NCBI GenBank assembly: GCA_008508345.1
Contig: QNGE01002669.1
Location: forward strand, 38,349-102,348
Direction: 5' to 3'
DNA from: Paragonimus westermani
Lineage: Eukaryota; Platyhelminthes; Trematoda; Plagiorchiida; Troglotrematidae
Length of the DNA: 64,000 nt
Part shown: positions 44,901 to 56,749 of the stretch, piece by piece
Layout: each line of letters begins with the position of its first letter
How positions within the stretch are numbered: the stretch's first letter is position 1
Program-made: the position numbers and the translations under genes
Notes under the pieces: model-generated
Seen by the model: only the letters and a program-made list of their open reading frames with translations
What the model was told of the DNA's origin: nothing
The model's database searches: none

Positions 44901-46939
44901 ACAGCGAATGAGGGAGCTGAGCAAGTGTGAAACAACCCAATGAGGTCTCATTCAGAGCCGAGGAATGAAAAGGGCACCGCATCTCACGCTTCTAAGGGAA
45001 TACGATGCGCCTACAACAGACATGAATCAGTCAAGCTCAAAGCTCAGTAAGAACCCTGTTACCCACGATGGTTAGTGTGTAGCAACCAGTGACACAGCTG
45101 AAAGAACTGGGATAACAGAAGAGCAGATACCCAAAGGCGTCACTGAGGTCGCGGAGCGAAATCATTAACAGAACACAAAGTGGGAGTTACGTTGTGAGGT
45201 CAACCAATGCCCAGAATCCACGAGATCTGGCTGAAAGGTTTAGTAACGAGTGGTATGGGAGGAAGTTCGTTTGAAATAAAACTGGGGGTGGTGTCCTTAA
45301 AAAGTGTGCCAACCCAAGGGGAAACTGGAGGAAAGGGCCGAGAGGTAATTAGCTACACCTGTAATTAGACGGCCACCATGACCTAGTCGGACCCGAGGCT
45401 GTAAAAACGGATGGTAGCAAACAATGCAAGATTCAATCTGCACAGGAATCTCTTTTAAAAAAATATAAAGAGAAGGATGTACTGAGGACCCGTTCAGTTC
45501 GAAATGGTGAATGAGTAAACTGTCGAACGTGTTGAATGGATGTTGCTTGAATCAGGTCCATGTCCGTCAATCAGTTCACACTAGGCAGCACAGCTCTGCG
45601 GGCGAACTTCAAACACGCATACGAATCACTGGACGATGATTCATCCGTTGTATTAGAGATAGAAAGCCACACTGGAAATTTAAAAGCAGAAATTTTGATG
45701 AGTCCCTGGCTGTACGTTTTGCTTTTGGTTCACCAATAGCGATAGAAGACATGCATCGAGAGATATTAACATTTCGTTTACCCTCTTTAGTCCCGAACGT
45801 AAAACATTAGAATATACAGGACATGCGGATAGCAACACATTCAACGATTAGGTTTACATGAAACCAAGACTGTCGTCAGTTCCAGTGCAGACGAACTGCT
45901 TGCTTTAATCTTGGAGGGGTTGTGGGTACCGCGTTAAATTGATCTCCCATAGTTGCTGTTGCTATTTGTTAGGAAGACAAAGGCTGTTTCTTTTTGAAGG
46001 GATGACACCAAGTGAAATCTTTGTGCATCCCAATAATCTGTTGACTGTTGAAAGAACTGGTAACTGTATATATAGCAGAAAATGCAATGGCTGTTCGCAG
46101 GTCTACATTTGAGTGTCCTCACCAGGACTCTAGTGGAACATCGCCGAAACTTTAGAAGACAGCTCTGAAATCACTGAACACAAAATCATAATCAGAGTTT
46201 CCACAATCACTAGTCGCACACAGGCCATGTGAATCGGCCACGAAATGTTGGGGTAAGTAGGCGAGGATTTAGAACTACACATGGGCGCTAGGTCACATGG
46301 ACCGTCGAAATTACGAAGAGCTAAAAACGCTGTAAGTAGAACTCACTACTCCTATCTCTTAGACATGGTAACGGTCCTGGATTGATCACACTGACAGGTA
46401 TCGATGACTAGATGAAATTACTTTCAGCAGACTTGAATTTTCATTACCACTTCTCCAATAACGAGGTGGCCAATGGTCAATAGTATGTTGGTGGGCAAGT
46501 GGAGATAAATGTTTCTTGAGCCGCGTTTCAGAATAGTTCGGAAAACTGTATGTTTTACTCATTGATCGTAGCGGTCGACTGGTCAGATAGGGGAATCCGC
46601 TTCACTTCAGTGCGTGACGTTGCTAGTGTTGCAGCACATCAGTGCGAGCTGTGCTGACGTTCGCAATTTGAGCAGCTTTGATAACAACCATTAATACGTC
46701 AAGTGTTAGCCATCATACCTACGCGGTGGCTGCAGATGAACATTAATAGTTTTCACTGATTATTCGCTCAAGAGGGGGTTTCTCGATTAGTATCGTTATT
46801 CTGTATGGTCTCAAGAAGGACACGGTAAGATCCGTGGGGCATGCGTATACACGAGTCTGTTTTACGAGTAAATTTGGGCGTTTGGAGATCCAGTTACTTC
46901 CTGCAGAGGAAAGTTCCAATGGGTACACCCTTGTAGAAA
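41993..46939. other. unassigned DNA
   Basis: No gene, RNA or repeat family recognised. Several overlapping 60-95-codon plus frames at 43.8-44.75 kb have no motif and look like chance. Confidence 0.4.
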
Positions 46940-48138
46940 AAAAGTTATGCTGACAAAGCAGCCAGCCCCGTTGCTAAATTGATTTGTCTCCCAGTCCATA
47001 TTCACTATTTGAAACGTTTGCTTATGATGTACACGGAAAATGTGAGGTTTCATTTTTCGGGTAAGGGCTTTCAACAAATAGATGGTGTAGCCGTGGAGAA
47101 CCCAATTGTTCTTGTTTTAGCCGATGTGTTCATGACCAAAGTTGAACAGGCACTATTTCCAGTTGTGGACGAACTGAAACTTTACAAACGGCACGTCGAA
47201 AACATGTCCTTGATTGGACGGGACAAGGAACAAGTAGAAAGAATGATTCACGCTCTTAAATCAGTTCACCCAAATCTATCAGTCACGGTTGGGTACGGAA
47301 GTGAGAACAGTTTGCTCTTCTCGGACATTCTGGTTAGACGCCATTCAGATGGATCTATTGAACGTTCAGTATAGCATAAACCAACATGGACAAGACAGTA
47401 CATGAGCTTCGTGAGTTTTGCTGCTGTTGCGTACAAAATATTGTCAGTACGTACACTGTTTTACGGTATATCAAGAATGTGGTCCCAGGCTAGACTACAA
47501 TCTAAACAAACTGTTGTGTAAAACTCTTAGCGCAGACAATTTCCTGAATCGTTTCGTCCGGAGATGGAATAAAATTACTCCTGCAGAAAATTTAAGGGTC
47601 GAAGTTGCTAAAAAAAGCTGTCTACACCAATCCCCCCTTCAAAGGTGACAGTCTGATTAACATCTTTGGAAAGATGATTAGTGCCGCGGTGGAACGCGTG
47701 TATAATGCAGCAAAGCTTGTCCTGCTCTCAAAAACCATTAGGTTGCCTCTACCCACGGTCAAAAACCAAACCACTATATTTTCTGCCTGCTACTGTATCT
47801 ATCAGTTTTCCTGCAGCTGCGGAAACACATATTGGTAGAACAGAGAGAATGCTTGAAACCAAGGCCAGTGAGCACATCCCAAAGCGGTTGGGAGTTGCAC
47901 TGTCTCACCCGCCAGTGAACGACACTCACCGAGGATGGGACACTAGTTTATCCATTGTAAGGCACTTATCGACCAAAGGTCACAGTGTCAATATCGCACG
48001 CTTGTCTGGGGGATTGATGAACGCTCATAGCCCCCAAATTTTCAAGTATATCGAAGCCTTATTGACCAGCCGTCTACAGCCGATTCTACGTGTATCAAAA
48101 CAGCTGACTGTCAATCTTTGTTTACTGTGGGTTTAGCT
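46940..48138 (+). mobile_element. Penelope-like element relic D
   Basis: The frame 46979-47374 covers the RT palm: VRFHFSGKGFQQIDGVAVEN, then LVLADVF. The catalytic box reads YKRHVENM, so both aspartates are replaced (E and N). LLFSDILVRRHSDGSIERSV closes RT. The linker continues in the frame 47605-47838, with PPFKGDSLINIFGKMISAA, to a Cys-rich YQFSCSCGNTYW. After a frame change, GRTERMLETKASEHIPKRLG (47831 onward) keeps the GIY-YIG Gly, Arg and Glu-His pattern. The C-terminus ends KQLTVNLCLLWV with a stop near 48136. The N-terminal third is missing or unreadable. Its 3' part was later duplicated. Confidence 0.85.
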
Positions 48139-48761
48139 GTGAGTGTCAATCATGGTCCAGCCCGATTTATGCTTCTGATCGTTTCATTTAAGTCTTATTG
48201 GTTTTGTTTTCACGCTAGTCACACGTTTACGACTGAAGAGAGTATGCAAAATGAGTTCATATCCTATTTTGTCTTCTGACTGTTCTATTCGTATGTCTCA
48301 AAGGGACTCCAGTTTCGATGTTGTATGAAACGAAAACTTATCAGTTTTCACATAATTACATTTCTGGAGGCGCGAATGGTGTGCTACAATCTTCAATCTA
48401 TCGCACAGCAGTATACAGTAGTCAGTGTCTTAGGTTTGCCCGATTTTCTTTGATTGCTTACAAACCTACTTTCTGATAAGCAGCAGGGGATTTTGGTTTT
48501 CATATAAACTAAACATTACCCACAAATGAAAGCGTAATCTCGTTAAACTCACATTTCACACGAACAAGCATATTTGCACCTCTGACAAACTTCGAACGAA
48601 GAGAAATGAACACTTTACTAGCAAGTGGCTACCCCGGTAAAACTGTTGGAACTGATGACAAGATGAAAAGAAGCGATGAGTCACTTCGGGTGGCTTAAAA
48701 CTAAAATGGGATCATCTAGTGAACGATGGAACACACACAACCACACAAAATCTGTTCTAGA
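47940..48761 (+). repeat. 822 bp tandem duplication, unit 1
   Basis: The unit starts inside the Penelope C-terminal coding region at ACACTAGTTTATCC and ends at TCTGTTCTAG. Offset to the second unit is exactly 822 at both ends. Confidence 0.97.
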
Positions 48762-49582
48762 ACACTAGTTTATCCATTGTAAGGCACTTATCGACCAAAG
48801 GTCACAGTGTCAATATCGCACGCTTGTCTGGGGGATTGATGAACGCTCATAGCCCCCAAATTTTCAAGTATATCGAAGCCTTATTGACCAGCCGTCTACA
48901 GCCGATTCTACGTGTATCAAAACAGCTGACTGTCAATCTTTGTTTACTGTGGGTTTAGCTGTGAGTGTCAATCATGGTCCAGCCCGATTTATGCTTCTGA
49001 TCGTTTCATTTAAGTCTTATTGGTTTTGTTTTCACGCTAGTCACACGTTTACGACTGAAGAGAGTATGCAAAATGAGTTCATATCCTATTTTGTCTTCTG
49101 ACTGTTCTATTCGTATGTCTCAAAGGGACTCCAGTTTCGATGTTGTATGAAACGAAAACTTATCAGTTTTCACATAATTACATTTCTGGAGGCGCGAATG
49201 GTGTGCTACAATCTTCAATCTATCGCACAGCAGTATACAGTAGTCAGTGTCTTAGGTTTGCCCGATTTTCTTTGATTGCTTACAAACCTACTTTCTGATA
49301 AGCAGCAGGGGATTTTGGTTTTCATATAAACTAAACATTACCCACAAATGAAAGCGTAATCTCGTTAAACTCACATTTCACACGAACAAGCATATTTGCA
49401 CCTCTGACAAACTTCGAACGAAGAGAAATGAACACTTTACTAGCAAGTGGCTACCCCGGTAAAACTGTTGGAACTGATGACAAGATGAAAAGAAGCGATG
49501 AGTCACTTCGGGTGGCTTAAAACTAAAATGGGATCATCTAGTGAACGATGGAACACACACAACCACACAAAATCTGTTCTAG
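48762..49582 (+). repeat. 822 bp tandem duplication, unit 2
   Basis: I saw no base difference from unit 1 over its whole length. It abuts unit 1 directly. Unique sequence resumes with CTTTAGCTTCTG. Confidence 0.97.
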
Positions 49583-49699
49583 CTTTAGCTTCTGTTACCG
49601 CGTAGTTGTGCATAGTCCAAAACCCTTGAGCAGCAGTTATCCAAAATCCCGAACGCAGTTCGTCTAACTGTTGTTTCTCAAGTGGATGTAGAATGAATG

Positions 49700-51500
49700 G
49701 CTAGGAGAGGTGGGGGATGGGTTGTACCAACTGTTTTCGGCACGCAGTCAAGAGTTGTGGAGTTTGATGTCAATGGCTTCGGGCGTTGGTAACAGTCGCA
49801 CCGTGATAGCTTTGGAACAGGCTTGACTAACTTTGTGGGTGCTTCGGAACGTCACATCTGGATGTATTCGATGGCCAGTGTCAATTTAATCGGAACCGAT
49901 CGCACCGGAAATGGGCTTTCCCGAACCGAACCCAACTCGGTAGGTGTTCACGAATCCTCTCCGATACAATAGATGGGAGAGTCGATATAGAAAGATGAAA
50001 AGAACTTGGGCAAACTATCCTTAAAGCGTGGTGCCAGGACCGGGCAGGTGTCGAACGACGTGATAAGCCATACTGCTGGATGGGCACTCTCGATCGCCTT
50101 TGATAGTCTACGGCTAATTATTGCACTGTTAACCTCACCCTTACATGAGAAACAGATGAAAATCGGCTTTTTTCTGCTGTCTGGATGAGTTCAAGTTTTG
50201 TACCGGAATGAAAATTTGTATCCATGGATCTCTCAGGATATCCATTTCCAGTATGAGCTTCTCGAACATATACTTCCTTCTGAAAAGTATCCAGTGTGCA
50301 GATCTTTTGCGCCCTGTTCAGCAAGCAACGCACCAGATTTCTTTTGGATTTCAGCAAGACAAAACCGTAGTGACCCGTCCACGTCTTTTTTCTACGAATG
50401 AGTCTTTTGTTCCATTTGATCGATAAAGAAACGCGACTTCTAAGAATGAGAGTCCGTCATGATGTTCTAACTCGATGGTGAACTTTACATTCGAGTGTGT
50501 TTTACTGATCTCATCTAAGATGATCCGGGCATCAGCATCGTTTGGAAAAAGACAAAAAAAGTGTTATTCACATAACGCTTGTAAAGCTTGCACTTAGTTA
50601 CGACATGATTGAGTTCACTGGCTGCAAATACATCTATTAGTAGTGAACCTACAGGTGAACCCATTGCTACTCCATCTTTCTGCCTCTTCAAATCTCCATT
50701 AAAATGAAATTAAACATTACAGGTGTGAAGCAGTAGTAACTGTCTCAGCTGTTCCCCGTAGTTCAGACATCAGTGTGATTGTTCTCAGCGTAGGTGCAAA
50801 GATAGTCAACAATTTTTTTGCAATGGCGCATTAGTGAGTAGAGAGGTCACATCCGATGACAACATGTTACCGTTCCTGGTATTCACTGAATCGATTGAAT
50901 CTACAAAGTCGAAGGTGCTCCTTAGGCCCAAAAGAGTTGTGATTTGGTCGGTTCTAATATCTACACTAGTCATTGTGTTAAGGCACGATACGGTGAATTG
51001 TACACATCCAAGATCGGTCTTAATGACACTCTGTCCCGATGAACTTTGGGAAGACCGTACAAACGTCGAATGACCGTTCCCTTGACTCTGATACGTTCAA
51101 ACTTTCGAGCATCGACAGAGCCGGCTTGTTTCACATAGTGGAGTAATTTGGATAAGTTTTTCTCTATTGTTTTCCTTTTATCGTCTTTTTCGGCTTTCTG
51201 AAAGTTTAAGTTGTTCGACAGAATCGACGATATTTTGGTAGCGTAATCAGTTTTATGCAACAGAACTAATCCCGATCATTTTTAAGGCTACATGATTAGA
51301 ATATTCTGGTCGGATTGTAACTCTCTTATAGCGTCTAATTGTCCCTACTCCGGTAAACTGCATTTCGGTACCTTGCTTTTCAGAAAAGTATTGAAGGCTT
51401 TCATAGGAATGAACTTACAGTGTTCGACATTAAATCCTAATAGTGGAATGAATCCATATGGTTGCGCATGTAAGCTTTCACACTGAACCCCAGTGTCTAA
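49700..51500 (-). mobile_element. Penelope-like element relic E
   Basis: Minus-strand order from the right: a leader segment near 51300-51490, then frame 50970-51260 with SGLVLLHKTDYATKISSIL just before it and LYGLPKVHRDR..LRPILDVYNSPY at its end. RT continues with QKDGVAMGSPVGS near 50680 and LYKRYVNNTFF near 50560, where the catalytic aspartates read NN. GLSFLEVAF closes RT near 50440. The linker frame 50118-50357 has LLNRAQKICTLDTFQKE and NGYPE. A decayed endonuclease region follows, with REHLPSWVRFG near 49920. It converges tail-to-tail with relic D, with the tandem duplication between them. Frameshifts and stops throughout make it inactive. Confidence 0.82.
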
Positions 51501-52749
51501 GTGATCAGGTTTAGACTTTGGATGGCAAATTTTGGGCCTAGCGATAGCGTCTCTACTGTATTGGGGCTGGGATTTATGCAGGAAAATTTACCAGCATACC
51601 ATTCTCTAATGTTGTGTGCCAGTTCATTTGCAGTCACAGAGGTTTGCGTAAGTAAATCAGGTCAACGCTTGTTTCAGTGAGGCACCAAAAAACCCATGAA
51701 GTGGTTGAAACAACCGATGACGCACCAGCCGTCCCATGACACTATGTCAGCGAGTGGATCCAGCTGGCTTATTCAAAATATTGCTGCGTAATCGGACCCA
51801 ATTTGCACGTTTTAGTGAGGTAACGCTTATGTGAGCTAATCAGTCAGCGTGCTGTGCGTAAACGTGATTGATGCAGCCTATCGGTTGCCGTGGCCCCGAG
51901 CACTTAATGTGAGTGTATGCTTGTCTAGCCATTGCTTATCCTTATCTGTCCAACCTATATAATCTGTAGGTTTGCGTTTGTGAAGGTTGAGATTAAACGA
52001 AATGTTAACATCATAAAATCTTTTTCTGCCTCGATGAACTTCATGTGCCAATCGCTTTTGATGGGTCTGGTGCTTACCAATCGATCTGCCCGCCGACACG
52101 CGATCAACGAAGGTGTCCTTGTTCATCCCTTCACGCAGGTTTGTTCCGATCCAACTCGCTTCTCATTGGTCAAAGCTGTCTAACCAGCCTGTCCCGCTAG
52201 TCGACCATTAGACCAACAGCCGTTTATCTGGACGTTAATCACTGTCTGGATGCTGGCTGCTTGTCTGCCTCTAGTTTCAGTGTTAGCTAGCGCTTCCTTT
52301 TCGATTAGTTAACGCACTCTCCGTTAACTACCCATGCTGTTCTACTGATTGCTAGTTAGCCCAATTCAATCCAGTCTAACTGTGTCACTGTGATCGCACG
52401 TTCCAGTGAATGTTGTCCACTTTTAATGTCATTTGGAACCAGCCCCTGTTTGTTATTTTGGCTCATCTTTGCTACAAATTGTCTGTTGTCACCAGAATAT
52501 GTAACCAGCTTGTTCTTTTAAGTTTTCGATTTTCGGACAGCACCGACTCAACAATCGGACCTCTGTGGGATTTATCAACGGTCCAATTCGATAACAACAA
52601 TCAAACCATTTTCACGAACTTATCAGCAACGTCAAGTGTGTTCACATTTAGTGTTAACGAAATTTCATGTTGTCACTTCCAGACAGTTCCTTGGCGTGAT
52701 TGTTATAGTTCACCAGATTACCGTGTTTACAATTTAGTAGGCTGTCTGT
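51501..52749. other. unassigned DNA
   Basis: No motif recognised. A plus frame of 117 codons (52410-52763) is Ser/Thr/Asn-rich and lacks any domain pattern. Confidence 0.35.
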
Positions 52750-52992
52750 GTGCAGAAAAATAAATCCCGATTAATCGATGTGAAATCAAAACATTCTATT
52801 AACCGAATGCATTCAGTCCATCACACGGCAGTCATGTTTTCTAGCGTTCACCTTCAACTCAAAGACCAGATTAGTGTATGTTCAGACACGTTAATTAGTA
52901 AGTTAATCGAATCAGGATTCGAGGTTGGTGGAACAAACCTGTTGATTGCAAACATAGGGGGAGCTGAGTCAGGAAAAACATTGACATACTAA
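52750..52992 (+). other. short ORF with a P-loop, possible exon
   Basis: The frame ends with FEVGGTNLLIANIGGAESGK, then TLTY and a stop. GGAESGKT fits the nucleotide-binding P-loop (G-x4-G-K-T), and the hydrophobic strand before it fits a P-loop NTPase fold, loosely kinesin-like. A good splice acceptor (TGTCTGTGTGCAG) ends at 52755, so this could be an exon. There is no clear donor before the stop, and the P-loop motif is short enough to occur by chance. Confidence 0.25.
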
Positions 52993-54439
52993 TTGGAAAC
53001 TTATACTATTGTGTATAATCGGCCATTTTTGCTATGTACTGAACAGAATGTGCTGTTTAGGTCGGCTCTAAAGAGGTTATCACAAGCGACAAAAATGTTC
53101 TATGGGGTGGTCCCTTTTGGAGGATAATCTGGCCCATGCATGGACGGTACAGAAGATACCTATAGTGAGCATGTTTCGATATTTAAAAACTCATCATCGG
53201 AATCTGCACAGTATACCACTATTTGAATAGCATTCAGTTCCTACCATATTTTATGAGTAGGTTCTAAAAGCTTCAAGCTGTTTTCGATCGCGAGACAACA
53301 CAAGTCATTTTGCCTGATGAACATTACCTGCACTAGAGTAATTAGTAGCTTGGTAGGTGTGTCCTAATCCTATATCATACGTACCGTGAAGAAGCATTCG
53401 TGTAATTGTTAATCCTTATTATTGAGTGCATACTGCTTCTGACAAATCGGCTTTCATCCAATTGCAGCAATTCTGCCCAATTTCACCGCTTTATTCGGAT
53501 GTTGTATTGTTGACAATAGGCCGATGAGGAACCACTTGTAATCTCTGTCATTGGGGGGGGGTTGCATTTTGTAACTTAAGACATTGTTTGGGGAGGGTAA
53601 AACCTCCTGTCTTCAACAGCTTACTTATTTTAACTTAGCCTGATTGGATAAAAGGAATACTCTAGGTATTTAGGTCCCAAGGTCACAACGGCGTACCGCT
53701 TAACTCCTGACTGGTACATTTGGAGTAGTGTACGGATAACTTCGCAAGGACACTGTGCCGCGGTTACCGGTTGTTTTGTCAGGCGAAAAAGCGGGTTGCT
53801 TTGGCCAAACAAATGAGGTTAAAGCACCGCCTGCTCACATAAATTTGCGCGTATCAACCAGGTCAGCTTTCAAGTCAGGTAAAATGTTGTTTTGTCACGC
53901 CAATGACACCATCTCTCACGCTGTCGGCACCGACGCAAATATTAATTACATCCACGCACACATGCACAAATGAACTGTTTACTCGGGGGTCCACAAGCCA
54001 TCACAAACATTCACTAAAATGAAGGTACCGATTCTCAACTGACGTAAGAAGCACCTGCGACTACTATTGTGTGCACTGTTGATCAGATCAATAGGTAAAT
54101 TGACAAGAACCCACTACGCACTGATAAATGATGCAAGATACGGAAAGATTTGAAATACCAGGATAAAAGGTATACTGGTTTAATGTGGATCGATCGATGC
54201 ATGCTATGTGTTGCGAATAAGTAGTTAACAGGTAACACTTCAAAGCACTGGCTTCCGTTGATCCAATTCATCCAAACAGATAGAAGACAAACAATGCGGG
54301 ATGTGAACATTTTGGTTTATCTTATCAGCCACATACTAAATACAAACAAAATATAAGACAAAGGGGCATGACAATAACAGGTGAACAGACTGAATTTTAG
54401 GTCGAAAGGCAACTACTAGGGGAGGTGGGAGGGGTCACC
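52993..54439. other. unassigned DNA
   Basis: Nothing recognisable apart from a run of nine G near 53556. Confidence 0.4.
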
Positions 54440-55600
54440 CATCAACTTTTGCGTACACAACACTGGCTGTTTTTGTTCGATCAGCACAGCTTCAGTGATG
54501 GTCGGAATTTTTGGGTTTGGGTGCCGTAGCAACACAGTGAACGATCTGGTAGGGTCGAAGTTGTGATCTATCTCGAAGGTGTGCTTCTCAACTGATGACT
54601 GTGGGTCTCACGTCCGGTTGCTCCTTTGGGTGTCCGTTCATCCAGCAGACTGACTCAACCATTTGGAGAGGTGTTTGGCTGTCACTGAAACTTCAAATGG
54701 ACTGATAAACGATATGTGAGACAGAATAGGTGTATCGCGCCTAGCGTTTCCGTAACTAACTCCCCAAGTAGATGACAACAGGTACAATTCAGTTGCAGGG
54801 TGTGTGCAATTCACAGCTGACTGAAGCTGATGACGTGTTATATTGAGCAAACAGTCTCCCTTGAACGGTGATTTTATGAGTACCTTTCTTTCTTTGCCAT
54901 GTGGACTGCAGGTCATGCGTTTTTTACTCGCTATGAACCGAGATAAATCTATCCGGGTATCCGTTAGCAAGTTAGGACAAGTTCCACCTATGTCAGCCAA
55001 CTATCTGTGCAGATTCGTCAGGCTATGTCAAAAAACAATGTTTCAAGTAAACCCCACTTGCAGACTACGAGTGCAAATCTAAAAAACTGGAGGTATTGAC
55101 CGTTTCAAGTGGCTTTGCGATAAACCGACTGCAGCAATGTGCCGTCAAGACTGCTCGTAAGTGAGACTTCTAGAAAAGTTAGACTTCTATTCGACTCAGT
55201 TCCATAAGTAACAGACAAATTTGGATATGTGGGGTTCATAGGGTTGAACTGGGGATGAAACTTGTCACTCATAGTAAAAATCAAGCTATCATTGAAATAC
55301 AATTTGTATAAAGTAGTCATGGATATACGATTTTAAAAAACTGTGTCATTCAATCATCCCAAGGAAAACATCCGCTAACTTTGACTCTATTCGACTGCCC
55401 ATGGCTAACCCGTCAGTTTTGCTTACAAACAAATCCTTTGCAGTTAAACCGAATGTTTTCTGTTCACAAGAAAATGATATCCCTGAGTCAATAAAGAAGA
55501 ATATGTAACTGAATATTCTGAACTGAACAATCTGGATATGGTTCCTCTGTTCGCATGGATTTAGTTTTTAGTTTCATTGGAGCCCACAGGGTGACAGTTG
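54440..55600 (-). mobile_element. Penelope-like element relic F
   Basis: On the minus strand the RT motif TDGLAMGS and LADVFLGMIE lie near 55340-55420, with the catalytic box degraded to YIHDYF. Frame 55105-55320 then has LSVTYGTESNRSLTFLEVSL and LLQSVYRKAT, the end of RT. Frame 54638-55000 has IKSPFKGDCLLNITRHQLQS, the linker. Downstream the C-terminal tail is recognisable in broken form (TEAVLIEQKQPVLCTQK near 54460-54510). Stops break every part. The N-terminal region is not visible. Confidence 0.8.
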
Positions 55601-56120
55601 GTAATGTCGGCCTAGCAAACATTCTCTACTATGTTTTAGAGAGTGACATAGTTGATATGCAGTACCCTGTAGACTAAAGTTAAGTCAAAGAAATGGAGGT
55701 CAACTGAAATGCAACAAAGTGGTAGAACTGGCACTTTTCGTGCAAACCGGACAAGATGATTGCACTAACGGTGTATGACAACTTGGGCTGTCTGAAGCTT
55801 TAACAGGTCAGCTGTCCTCATCTACTGTACTCTCGACCTCGAGGAATAAACTTGTGGTGATAAACTTTGGGGTCTAGATAAGGTGGAATATCGCACCACA
55901 GCCATGACTCGAGTTGGTGTTTGCCACTCAATGATACTGAATTCCCACAGAAACTCCACCAGGACGGATCAACTTGTCCTCTTTCGAAAGTTGGTCCTTC
56001 TTGAGCGAAAGACCACTGTAAATTACGTGAATAAAATGTGAGCTCATCAGCCTTGCTCAAGAAAATCCCAACAGGTGATGGACTCTAATCGCAAGTGCCA
56101 ATAGAGCGGAAAATGTTCGG
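55601..56120. other. unassigned DNA
   Basis: The 80-codon minus frame at 55818-56060 shows no motif. Confidence 0.35.
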
Positions 56121-56345
56121 CGGGTTAGCTTGTCACAGTGACAGAAGCCAAAGGACGCCTGCGCTCAACAATCACCACAAGTGGCTTGCGCAGCACCACT
56201 AGTGGTTCCAACCACACGCCGCATATACAGTGTAAATCCGATGGAATAAGACCAGACGGTGTGCCAGTGGGGTCTTTGTGTCCAGCCGGCCAATACTGGT
56301 TAGCCAATCGATAGGACAGCTCGAAAAGGAAACCCACATCTCTCG
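56121..56345 (+). repeat. dispersed GC-rich repeat, second copy
   Basis: This is the partner of 37591-37829. It is followed by a short AG-repeat (about 56358-56371). It has no coding pattern, and the open frames crossing it are incidental. Function and family are unknown to me. Confidence 0.85.
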
Positions 56346-56749
56346 GAGAATAAACAGACACAGAGAGAGAGAGACTGCAATGAAAAGATGTGAATTGAGA
56401 AGAACGATATGCAGAATATAATACAAGAAGCATTTCAGTATGGGAGTGCATGTTAGTGCATTTTAGAGAAGTCAAGGATTAGAGGCGAAATTCAGACTGG
56501 ACTACGAATAGAACAGACAGACCATTCATTGTACAATACACCATCAAATGTGAAGAAATGAGTGGATAGAAGACCACAGAAACCCAATGTTCTGAATGGA
56601 GGAATGAGTTAGTTGCCAGATGACAATAGTCTTAGAATGGATATACTGATATGACCTAGCTGAGCCTAACGCCCTCGTCGTCTCTTTGACGACGGTGTAC
56701 TATGAGTATGTCCATAACCTACTAATACCAAAAGGTTACCTCATTCGCA

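Noticed and set aside
51660..51720. Segment with AGTGAGGCACC and GTGGTTGAAAC, loosely hammerhead-like
   Set aside because: The first core block does not fit and the loop between stem strands is too long; orientation is opposite to the nearby Penelope relic.
52410..52763. 117-codon plus frame
   Set aside because: No domain pattern, low-complexity Ser/Thr/Asn composition, no splice signals supporting it.
53160..53180. CATGTTTCGATATT shared with about 8146-8159
   Set aside because: A 14-base exact match with poor flanks, not enough for a repeat call.
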